A stretch of DNA of 21,547 bases from a virus. Every line of letters starts with the position of its first letter. Positions within the stretch are counted from its first letter, which is position 1. Both the position numbers and the translations under genes were made by a program. The stretch spans positions 1-21,547 of IMG/VR virus record IMGVR_UViG_3300046512_000082. One strand, given 5' to 3'. Below the pieces are notes generated by a model. The model was given only the letters and a program-made list of their open reading frames with translations. It was not told the DNA's origin and did not search any database. Below, piece after piece: positions 7,823-13,119 of this stretch.

Positions 7823-8406
7823 CAGTCGACCTCTGGTGTGATATCCAGCTGGTCGCGAAGTTCCTGGCCGGCTTCGTTGTGGATGTAGCCAAGCGCTAAG
7901 TCTCGCTTGTTCGGAAACTGCGTGACGCGCTGGCCGTTGAACACGACCGTGTCGCGCTCGCGGGCGCGGTTGGTGCCGATCGTGATGTCGCTTTCCCATT
8001 CCACAACGCCGATCGTGATGCCCTCGCGCCGGAGAGCCGGCTGGCTGAGGCGTCGGAACTTGACGTTGGTGGCAGGGCCGGCATTGGGATCGCCGAACTG
8101 ATTGAGGTTCGCCATCAAGGCGACGCTCTCGACCATTTCCCAGGCGCGGGCATCGCCGTCGAGTTGGGCGAACCGGTTCTCGTCGATGATGACGCAGACC
8201 ACCCGAAGGCAGGTGCTGATCTCGCCGGTGACGTGATGCTTGGCCGGCGCGTTCATGACGGCGACGCGGGCGCAGGGCACCTTGACGGTCCACTCTGCGA
8301 CGTCATGCTCATCGAACAGACCGTCGTACCAATCAATGTCAACGCCGGGGATTGTCTCCCTGACCTTGTCTATAACGCGCTCGCGGAAGTCGACGATCTT
8401 ACTCAT
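7822..8406 (-). CDS. Mu gp37-like tail protein (DUF1834-like)
   Basis: 194 residues. The start overlaps the upstream stop by one base (TGATG), and the stop overlaps the V start in the same way. Visible features are an N-terminal helix (IVDFRERVIDKVRETIPGVD), strands with ACARV-like VPCARVAVMNA, RVVCVIIDEN, and a C-terminal strand region ITIGVVEWESDITIGTN. This resembles Mu gp37-type DUF1834 proteins, thought to act in head-tail joining or tail completion, because they lie between gp36/gpG and the tail genes. Here it sits directly before V. The family call is from remembered pattern and synteny, not a search. Confidence 0.72.
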   Translation of the reverse strand: MSKIVDFRERVIDKVRETIPGVDIDWYDGLFDEHDVAEWTVKVPCARVAVMNAPAKHHVTGEISTCLRVVCVIIDENRFAQLDGDARAWEMVESVALMANLNQFGDPNAGPATNVKFRRLSQPALRREGITIGVVEWESDITIGTNRARERDTVVFNGQRVTQFPNKRDLALGYIHNEAGQELRDQLDITPEVD

Positions 8407-8900
8407 CAGGCCTCCTTCAGCGCATCGGCAAGGTGTTTACGGAGCATCTGGGAGATGCGGCGGTTGTTGGCATCCGAGAAGCCCATAAACGGGCGCGCTG
8501 GGACGCTGGTCTTTCCGGCGGCGCGCTGCCGTTTGTTCGGCTTGCGGCGACCGCGGTGATTGAAGCCGTCCTGCATGTAGGAGGCGTATTCTTTGTCGGT
8601 GGTGACCGTAACCTCTCGGTCCGACACGTCCTCGACGTAGAAGCTGCGTCCAAGTTCACCGCTGTCCACGAGGATGTTGTCACTCCCCTTGGATTGGATG
8701 GTGGATTGGGCGAGCCTTGCCCAGGCGGCCCCGCTTGGCGACTGCTTCTGTTGAAAGATGCGGTTGCTGTGCGATCGCACCATGTAGTCGCCGATGTCCT
8801 CCATAACTGGCTGGAGGTGGGCGCCGGCTTCCATGACGGCCTTGAGCTTCTTGTTGAGGCGGACGAGATCGAGGTCGATCTTCGCTGATATCCCGGCCAT
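8406..8900 (-). CDS. Phage virion morphogenesis protein, Mu gpG / P2 gpS family
   Basis: 164 residues, near the family's usual ~150. It has HLQPVMEDIGDYMVRSHSNR, then FQQKQSPSGAAWARLAQSTI, then ILVDSGELGRSFYVEDVSDR, VTVTTDKEYASYMQDGF, and VPARPFMGFSDAN. The run of R.F..e..P.G..W, then L..tG.L..S, then YA..hq.G, then ipaRpflG is the signature of Phage_tail_S proteins. P2 gpS and Mu gpG act in tail completion or head-tail joining. Starts and stops overlap neighbours by one base (TAATG and TGATG), which shows a tightly coupled operon. A basic segment HRGRRKPNKRQRAAGKTS before the last motif is longer than usual. Confidence 0.9.
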   Translation of the reverse strand: MAGISAKIDLDLVRLNKKLKAVMEAGAHLQPVMEDIGDYMVRSHSNRIFQQKQSPSGAAWARLAQSTIQSKGSDNILVDSGELGRSFYVEDVSDREVTVTTDKEYASYMQDGFNHRGRRKPNKRQRAAGKTSVPARPFMGFSDANNRRISQMLRKHLADALKEA

Positions 8901-9328
8901 TATGCACGACCGGTGTCGAACGCCTTTCCGCTGCGCTTCACGTTCGGGTCGGTGACCGTGGTGGAGCCGTCAGGGTTCGTCGTTGTCGCCGGAGGGAGGC
9001 CGAGGCCAACCTTGCCGGTGGAAATCTTTTCCAGCAATGAAAGCGCGTCTTCGTAGCGCACTCGCATTTCGTCGGTTCGACCGGAGCGACCGAGCGCCAT
9101 CTTGTAGACGGCGATATCGATTGCACAGGTCTTGACGACTCCCGGCGCCGGAACGAGCGGGACAGTGTACTGAGCCGACAAGTAGGCGTCACAGACCTCG
9201 TCTGCGGACGCCAACGCGCGGGCGATGACTGCGGGATCAGCGTTGCCGTCCCGATCATAATCGGCTACGCGAACAAGAAGATCGGTGCCGTAGAGGTTCT
9301 CGATGTCTTCCTGTGTCGCGTAGGGCAT
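8900..9328 (-). CDS. Head-tail connector protein, Mu gp36-like (DUF1320)
   Basis: 142 residues, the normal size for the family. It starts MPYATQEDIENLYGTDLLVR, then has VIARALASADEVCDAYLSAQ, VPLVPAPGVVKTCAIDIAVY and YEDALSLLEKISTGKVGLG, all typical of DUF1320 / Mu gp36 proteins. The tail of the protein is Gly/Pro/Thr-rich and ends in RSGKAFDTGRA, like the FSR-type tail motif in relatives. These proteins form a helical ring at the portal base that receives the tail. The start at 9328 has AAGGA seven bases upstream, and the stop overlaps the gpG start by one base. Confidence 0.9.
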   Translation of the reverse strand: MPYATQEDIENLYGTDLLVRVADYDRDGNADPAVIARALASADEVCDAYLSAQYTVPLVPAPGVVKTCAIDIAVYKMALGRSGRTDEMRVRYEDALSLLEKISTGKVGLGLPPATTTNPDGSTTVTDPNVKRSGKAFDTGRA

Positions 9329-9337
9329 CCTCAGTCC

Positions 9338-9760
9338 TTACTTCTTGGCCTTGGCGGCCTTCTTCGCGGCGGCAGCGGCAGCGGCAGCCTTCTTCGCGGC
9401 ATCGGCCTTCTCAGCGTCCGCCTTCTCAGCCTCAGCCTTGTCGGCGGCTTCCTTGAGAGCGGCAGCGGCAACTGCATCAGCGTCGACATCGCCTTCGACC
9501 TTCTCGCCATCGCTGTCAGCGGGCGTCTCGGTGTCGGCAGGCGTCTCAACGTGAGCCGGCGTTTCGGCGGTAGTCGCCGTTGGGATCTCTTCGGTCTTTT
9601 CGACCTTGACGGCGACGGTCACGTATTCGTCGTCGGAAACGTCGCCAGCTGCTTGCAGCACGGCGAAACGAGCGGCACGAACTTCATCCGAGACGAGCCG
9701 GCGGTTATTGCGCAGCTTTGCTGCGTTCTCACGGGCTCGGAAGCCCTTCGCACCAAACAT
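9338..9760 (-). CDS. Ala/Lys-rich head-region protein, 140 aa
   Basis: ATG at 9760 with AGGAG six bases upstream, following the major capsid gene. Residues 1-50 are mixed and basic (RARENAAKLRNNRRLVSDEVRAARF). Residues 51-95 are acidic and Thr/Pro/Glu-rich. Residues 95-140 are almost only A, K, D and E (for example KADAEKADAAKKAAAAAAAA), a predicted long charged helix with a strongly basic end. The coding DNA there is a GCN/AAG repeat, so replication slippage is possible. A basic head-associated protein next to the capsid gene might be a minor capsid or DNA-binding component. I do not recognise the family, and low complexity would make homology matches misleading. Confidence 0.75.
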   Translation of the reverse strand: MFGAKGFRARENAAKLRNNRRLVSDEVRAARFAVLQAAGDVSDDEYVTVAVKVEKTEEIPTATTAETPAHVETPADTETPADSDGEKVEGDVDADAVAAAALKEAADKAEAEKADAEKADAAKKAAAAAAAAKKAAKAKK

Positions 9761-9783
9761 TCAATTCTCCTGGGAACGGGAAG

Positions 9784-9807
9784 CCCTCCCGGATTTCTCC
9801 GAGAGGG
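9784..9807 (-). other. Stem-loop with GAAA tetraloop after the capsid gene
   Basis: On the minus strand a 10-bp stem (CCCTCTCGGA with TCCGGGAGGG, one T-G pair) closes a GAAA tetraloop. It lies 18 bp after the capsid stop and before the Shine-Dalgarno of the next gene. There is no following T-run, so it is more likely a transcript-stabilising or processing element than a terminator. Confidence 0.55.
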
Positions 9808-9824
9808 TTCGCGCTTGTTTTGGC

Positions 9825-10802
9825 TTAGGCGGCCAGCTTGTGCTTGAACGCCACGATGCGCACGATCTTCGGATCGTAGACGCGCTGCCAGTTGGTGGTG
9901 GTGGCCAGTTCGTCGTTCGTCGGGGTCGGGCCAGCGGCGCTGCCGATCCACTTCACGCCGCGCGGATGCATGACCCACTGGCGACGGTTGACGATGAACT
10001 CCTGGCCCATGCCGACCAGCTCTTCGCGGCCCACGGCGACCGGCACCTTCGGCGACTTCTCGCCGTAGCCGATGGCGCCCTGACCGAAGAGGTAGGTCGT
10101 GAACACGCGGTTCGCGCCGCTGCCTTCGAAAGGCATGCTGTCATCTTCGATGACCTGCTTGCCCATGTAGACCGGCACGGTCAGTTTGCCTTCCGAGTCC
10201 GGCACGTAGTCGATGAGGTCGGCCTTCACCATCGCCTTGAGCGTCTGGCTGTGGACGGCAACACCCGACAGACCGCCCTGCTCGTCACCGAGCAAGAACG
10301 CGGTGTCGATGAAGGAGTCGGCGTCGAAGTATTCTGCGCCGCCGGTCAGACCGGAGATGTCGTTGACGTTCGCAGCCATCGAAGCTGCGCCCATCGCACC
10401 CTTCAGGGTGGAGAGCAGAGCGCGCTGCATGCGCTTGTTCCACCAGTCGGCGAAACGGTTGGCGATCGCGTCGATCGGGTCAGCGCCGGACAGGTCAGCG
10501 GACAGATCGGAGGCACCGAATGCCTTACCGCGCAGCAGCTTCACTGCGATGTCCTGACCAACCGTCATCTTACCGACAGCGAGGGTCTTGGTGTCGTCGA
10601 GCACGACTTCCGCGTCCTCGGCGTCGAGGTCGTTGAAGAACGGCATATTGACGCTCAGACCGGCGATCTGGTCGTCGATCGTGGAGGTCAGGTCGGTGAT
10701 GATGCCCGACTGGAACAGGCGCGACTTTTCGGTCGACAGAACCTGAACGTAGTCGTTGAACTCGGTCGGGACGATCATGTCCGCAAGGCGGGTCTCAGTC
10801 AT
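9825..10802 (-). CDS. Major capsid protein
   Basis: 325 residues, starting MTETRLADMIVPTEFNDYVQ with AGAGAG five bases before the ATG. It has an N-terminal region with TSTIDDQIAGLSVNMPFFND, then KMTVGQDIAVKLLRGKAFGA, ADLSGADPIDAIANRFADWW, AEYFDADSFIDTAFLLGDE, a beta-rich GVAVHSQTLKAM, and VPVYMGKQVIEDDSMPF with a C-terminal strand ending in WQRVYDPKIVRIVAFKHKLA. This resembles gp13-like phage coat proteins, thought to have the HK97 fold. It assembles the icosahedral head with the upstream scaffold-like protein. A strong Rho-independent terminator (10845-10872) lies just upstream and a GAAA hairpin just downstream, so the capsid cistron is bracketed by RNA structures. No promoter is visible in the 42 bp between terminator and start. 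Confidence 0.88.
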   Translation of the reverse strand: MTETRLADMIVPTEFNDYVQVLSTEKSRLFQSGIITDLTSTIDDQIAGLSVNMPFFNDLDAEDAEVVLDDTKTLAVGKMTVGQDIAVKLLRGKAFGASDLSADLSGADPIDAIANRFADWWNKRMQRALLSTLKGAMGAASMAANVNDISGLTGGAEYFDADSFIDTAFLLGDEQGGLSGVAVHSQTLKAMVKADLIDYVPDSEGKLTVPVYMGKQVIEDDSMPFEGSGANRVFTTYLFGQGAIGYGEKSPKVPVAVGREELVGMGQEFIVNRRQWVMHPRGVKWIGSAAGPTPTNDELATTTNWQRVYDPKIVRIVAFKHKLAA

Positions 10803-10844
10803 TTTTCTCTCTTGGAGTTTTGACTGGCTCCGGCGGCTGAAACG

Positions 10845-10872
10845 AAAAAAGCCGCCCCCGAAGGGACGGCTT
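10845..10872 (-). terminator. Rho-independent terminator between scaffold and capsid genes
   Basis: On the minus strand the 9-bp stem AGCCGTCCC / GGGGCGGCT (one T-G pair) has a TTCG tetraloop and is followed by six Ts, a textbook intrinsic terminator. It lies about 32 bp after the scaffold-like stop codon and 42 bp before the capsid start. Confidence 0.88.
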
Positions 10873-10903
10873 CAATACTTGCTAGGGCGCTGCCTTATTG
10901 AGG

Positions 10904-11806
10904 TCAGACGCCGGCCGCGGCTTTCAGCTGCTTGGCCAGTTCTGGGTTTTGTTTCGTGAGCAACATCTGCTGCGTCACGTTGCGCGTCTCCTTCGCCCAG
11001 GGGTTGACCTGGCCGTTGGGGACGTTCGCTTGGTTTGCCGGCTTAACCCCGAAGCTCGGCTTGTCTTCAGCTTTGAAGAGGCCGGGGCGGCTGTCGCGGA
11101 TCTCGCTCATGAGATCGGCCACAGTCACAGGGGTGCCGAGGTGGTCTTTCACCCGCGGAATGCCGTCCGGTCCGACGACCGAAACCTGGACCTTCCCGTT
11201 GACCAGTTCGGTCTTCAGGAATTTCTGTGCCAGGAGTTCGATCGCCTCGTGGGCGTCGTCCAGTGGGTTGAGTTTTGCAAGTTCCGACTTGACGGCGTTG
11301 TCGCGCATCAAAGTCTGGAGCTGCCCCGTGAGGCCGCCGATCGTTTCGTCCTGGCCCGTGATCTTGCTGGTCAGCTCGGTTTCGCGTGCGGTCCACTGCG
11401 TGGTGAGCTGGCCCTTCAAGGCCTCGAACTTGGTGGTGGCGATCTGGTCAGCCTGCTTCTCGGGATCGAGTGCTGTCAGTCGTGTGGCGGTCTCGATAGC
11501 CGTGCGGGCGGCGTCCGGAGTGATGTCGCCGTAGGCGTTAACGCGCTCCAATGCAGAGCGGGCTGCCGCGGGGTCCATACCCTCGAACGGGCGGAACTGT
11601 TCGGTCAGGCGAGAGACGTTGTGTCGCTCGGAGCCGAGGGCGTTCTTGAGGCCCTGGACGTTATCGAGTTCATAGCCTTCGGCGGCGGTCACGTTGAGGA
11701 AGAACTTCCCGTCCTTCTGAACGTAAAACTCGCGATGAGCTTCGGCTACGGTGTTGATGTCAGTTACGACTGCTTTAAGCATATCCATCCCGGAAATGCG
11801 GGGCAT
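10904..11806 (-). CDS. Scaffold-like capsid assembly protein
   Basis: About 300 residues. The front (VVTDINTVAEAHREFYVQKDGKFFLNV) matches the start common to phage scaffold or capsid-assembly proteins, with D/E-rich YV.kDGKF. The middle (about 80-170) is Ala/Leu/Gln-rich helix, and residues about 225-300 include SFGVKPANQANVPNGQVNPWAKETRN and QNPELAKQLKAAAG, a basic C-terminus of the kind that contacts coat protein. Its place just before the major capsid gene fits scaffold. Three starts compete: ATG 11806 has GAGG six bases upstream, ATG 11788, and ATG 11782 (MLKAVVTD), which fits homologues better and has GGGA nearby. I keep 11806 because of its Shine-Dalgarno. A terminator follows the gene. 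Confidence 0.75.
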   Translation of the reverse strand: MPRISGMDMLKAVVTDINTVAEAHREFYVQKDGKFFLNVTAAEGYELDNVQGLKNALGSERHNVSRLTEQFRPFEGMDPAAARSALERVNAYGDITPDAARTAIETATRLTALDPEKQADQIATTKFEALKGQLTTQWTARETELTSKITGQDETIGGLTGQLQTLMRDNAVKSELAKLNPLDDAHEAIELLAQKFLKTELVNGKVQVSVVGPDGIPRVKDHLGTPVTVADLMSEIRDSRPGLFKAEDKPSFGVKPANQANVPNGQVNPWAKETRNVTQQMLLTKQNPELAKQLKAAAGV

Positions 11807-11955
11807 CCCGCCCCTCGTGAAGAAGAGGTCTCAAGCGCATCCCGCGCAAAAGACCGGTGTCATCCCCGAGAGACCGGGGAAGAAGGTAAGCCACGACTGT
11901 GCGATCCGAGGGCCATCCCGGCTCCTGCTCGGCGATCAGTCGTGGCAAATTGGAT
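11807..11955 (-). other. Structured leader before the scaffold gene
   Basis: About 150 bp without a gene between tRNA-Tyr and the scaffold-like gene. It holds a 10-bp inverted repeat (separate entry) and a second stem-loop CCCCG-AGAGAC-CGGGG (plus-strand 11864-11879 area). Around the first start codon the bases GGGGC GGGAT GCCCC can also pair and cover the ATG. I see no clear -35/-10 promoter and no T-run, so this is best described as a structured leader or spacer. Confidence 0.5.
11890..11946. repeat. 10-bp inverted repeat with nested stem
   Basis: The arms GCCACGACTG (11890-11899) and CAGTCGTGGC (11937-11946) are perfect complements separated by 37 bases. Within the loop CCGAG and CTCGG can pair again, and GGGCC...CCC offers a short inner pair. 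It lies 9 bases 3' of the tRNA-Tyr CCA on the minus strand. No T-run follows, so it is not a clear terminator. It could be an RNA-processing stem or a protein-binding site. Confidence 0.6.
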
Positions 11956-12042
11956 TGGTGCGTAGGGCTGGAGTTGAACCAGCACAGCATTAAGCGGCCC
12001 GGTTACAACGGGTTGGACTCGCCAGTGTCACAGTGCCTACAC
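11956..12042 (-). tRNA. tRNA-Tyr (anticodon GUA)
   Basis: 87 bases including encoded CCA, which is the length of a type II tRNA. The acceptor stem GTGTAGG pairs with CCTACGC (one T-G), followed by discriminator A and CCA. The anticodon loop is TTGTAAC on a CCCG/CGGG stem, giving anticodon GTA. A long variable region (CCGCTTAATGCTGT) and the T-arm GCTGG-TTCAACT-CCAGC follow. The D-stem is weak (ACT/AGT) with GG in the loop. Bacterial tRNA-Tyr is class II, which agrees with the long variable arm. Confidence 0.85.
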
Positions 12043-12175
12043 ACGAAGCTTTCAGCGGCGGCGCGGGCGTGCGGCGCGCTCTTTGGCATCTCTGTTCGTC
12101 TTGTGCGGGAATGCGAACTGAGACCGCTGAGGACGCGCTCTACCGGGTAAGTTCCGGGGCGCGAAGCTCGGTCAC
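12043..12175 (-). other. Non-coding structured spacer with long hairpin and a D-arm-like piece
   Basis: Between the terminator of the 99-residue gene and tRNA-Tyr. It contains an inverted repeat TCTC-T-GTTCG / CGAAC-T-GAGA (12089-12098 with 12114-12123, one mismatch). On the minus strand it also contains ACCCGGTAGAGC, which looks like a tRNA D-loop, but no matching acceptor or proper T-arm was found. No reading frame here looks coding. Confidence 0.45.
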
Positions 12176-12204
12176 AAAAAAGGCCCGCCAGAAACTGACG
12201 GGCC
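12176..12204 (-). terminator. Rho-independent terminator after the 99-aa gene
   Basis: On the minus strand GGCCCGTCAG and CTGGCGGGCC form a 10-bp stem with one T-G pair and a TTT loop, followed by six Ts. It lies 28 bp after the stop codon at 12233 and would end the transcript from the promoter at 12559-12588. Confidence 0.9.
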
Positions 12205-12232
12205 GTTTATGAGATGCCTGGGTGCAGAGGGC

Positions 12233-12532
12233 TTAAGCCGCGATCTGCAATGAGTCCGAGGAGCTGAGAGCGACTTCCGTAAAGCGCTCGTCGAAGCTCT
12301 CGGGCTTCTCGAATGAAATTGTATCGTCGTCCCAGAGAACGATGATGTCGCCTGCGAGGCAGTCCATCACACCCCATGGGGTTCGGTGAGTGAAGCCGCC
12401 GAAGGAGTTGATCACCAAATCGCCAGACTGAATGCGCTTCACCAACCATTGTGGCGGCGTTTCGTCAGCAGGCCGACCCCAGAGGGGCAGTTTGAAGATC
12501 TGAACAGTCGCGCTGCGCTCGAACAGTGTCAC
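12233..12532 (-). CDS. PGDxI-type small phage protein, 99 aa, own transcription unit
   Basis: I start it at GTG 12532, which has GGAG five bases upstream; a longer frame exists, but its extension crosses the promoter. The central part reads LVKRIQSGDLVINSFGG, then TPWGVMDCLAGDIIVLWDDD, then FEKPESFDERFTEV. This resembles a widespread small phage protein with the pattern GTxxVxPGDWII.g.xGExYPxKPDIFexTYexV, whose function is unknown. It is not coupled to neighbours: it has its own promoter and operator upstream and a strong terminator downstream. That isolation inside a late region suggests separate timing of expression, possibly a moron-like gene. Function cannot be assigned. Confidence 0.8.
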   Translation of the reverse strand: MTLFERSATVQIFKLPLWGRPADETPPQWLVKRIQSGDLVINSFGGFTHRTPWGVMDCLAGDIIVLWDDDTISFEKPESFDERFTEVALSSSDSLQIAA

Positions 12533-12540
12533 GGTCACTC

Positions 12541-12560
12541 CATTTGCATTATTGCAAATG
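12541..12560. promoter_or_regulatory. 8-bp palindromic operator candidate
   Basis: CATTTGCA-TTAT-TGCAAATG is a perfect 8-bp inverted repeat that begins at the end of the -10 box and runs to the Shine-Dalgarno of the 99-residue gene. A further TGCAAATG half-site is at 12618-12625, upstream of the -35. Either a repressor site or an RNA stem covering the ribosome binding site would fit. Confidence 0.6.
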
Positions 12561-12588
12561 TATACGCGCGGTACCGCCCTTCTGTCAA
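12559..12588 (-). promoter_or_regulatory. Sigma70-type promoter
   Basis: On the minus strand TTGACA (12588-12583) and TATACA (12564-12559) are separated by 18 bases. The -35 is a perfect consensus and the -10 is 5 of 6. The start of transcription would fall about 12551, inside the inverted repeat. The local AT content is clearly higher than in neighbouring genes. Confidence 0.75.
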
Positions 12589-12627
12589 TAGCCTTCGACA
12601 GAAAAAGCGAATAAAAATGCAAATGCC

Positions 12628-12813
12628 TTATTTTGGCCCGAATAGGACCCAGAGCAGCAGTAGGCCGGGGATCGACCAGACCAGAAGAATGCCGATGCCG
12701 GCCCAGGACAGGAACGACCAGGCGATACTCGGGCGAGCTACGGTCACCTGGGCTGCTGGCTGCGCCGGAGCGTCGACCTGGGGATTGCCCCAGGGGCGCG
12801 CAGGCGCTCGCAT
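12628..12813 (-). CDS. Small membrane protein, 61 aa (82 aa if started upstream)
   Basis: ATG at 12813 follows the previous stop after one base, as elsewhere in this operon. An alternative ATG at 12876 (82 residues) has GAGGAAA about twelve bases upstream but overlaps the previous gene by 62 bp. The C-terminal half (about residues 30-58) is one long hydrophobic stretch, IAWSFLSWAGIGILLVWSIP followed by GLLLLWVLFG, with a Pro/Gly kink, able to form one kinked or two short membrane helices. The N-terminus is Pro/Ala/Gln-rich and probably flexible. A small inner-membrane protein between portal and scaffold genes could be lysis-related, but there is no further support. Confidence 0.6.
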   Translation of the reverse strand: MRAPARPWGNPQVDAPAQPAAQVTVARPSIAWSFLSWAGIGILLVWSIPGLLLLWVLFGPK

Positions 12814-12814
12814 A

Positions 12815-13081
12815 CTAGACCACTCGTAGGGGCCGAGTGCCTGGGCGATCTTCTTGCGGGCGGCTTGCCACGTCATCTTTAACCGGTTTCCTCGTCTTGG
12901 CATGGAATTTTGGCTTGAAGCAGATGGCGCAGCAAAAATACTCGTCGCCGATCAGCTTTCCGAAAGCCACCACTGACATTGGGATCATGCGCACCAGCTC
13001 CTGTACGAGGGTGCCCTGTTTTGCAGAGCACTCCTCGCAGGAATAGGCCTGGACCTTCAATGTCAGTGTTTGCTTTGCCAT
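12815..13081 (-). CDS. CxxC zinc-ribbon-like protein, 88 aa
   Basis: ATG at 13081, 38 bp after the portal stop. C15xxC18 (SCEECSAKQG) and C51xxC54 (FCCAICFKP) form two knuckles about 35 residues apart, enough for one zinc site. The C-terminal ~30 residues are basic and probably disordered. A small metal-binding protein at this position could be a regulator or a head-associated protein, but I recognise no specific family. The four cysteines are what the sequence shows; zinc binding is inferred. Confidence 0.72.
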   Translation of the reverse strand: MAKQTLTLKVQAYSCEECSAKQGTLVQELVRMIPMSVVAFGKLIGDEYFCCAICFKPKFHAKTRKPVKDDVASRPQEDRPGTRPLRVV

Positions 13082-13119
13082 GTTCCACTTCCAGTAGCAT
13101 GCGCATTTGCGCTCTGCAA

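Noticed and set aside
6410-8293. Long N-terminal extension of the V spike
   Set aside because: The added 157 residues only read through the gp37-like gene in another frame and look non-natural (R/P/H-rich). The start at 7822 overlaps the upstream stop and has AGAGG at good spacing.
5764-9328. Apparent loss of sheath, tube and tape-measure genes between connector and baseplate genes
   Set aside because: In P2 the order is S-V-W-J-I-H-G before sheath and tube, so these genes are expected beyond the left edge and not here.
9606-10823. 405-codon plus-strand frame opposite the major capsid gene
   Set aside because: Shadow frame; the capsid gene on the minus strand has a Shine-Dalgarno and family pattern.
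12233-12622. 129-residue version of the 99-residue protein from a TTG start
   Set aside because: The extension covers the promoter and palindrome; the GTG at 12532 has a proper Shine-Dalgarno.
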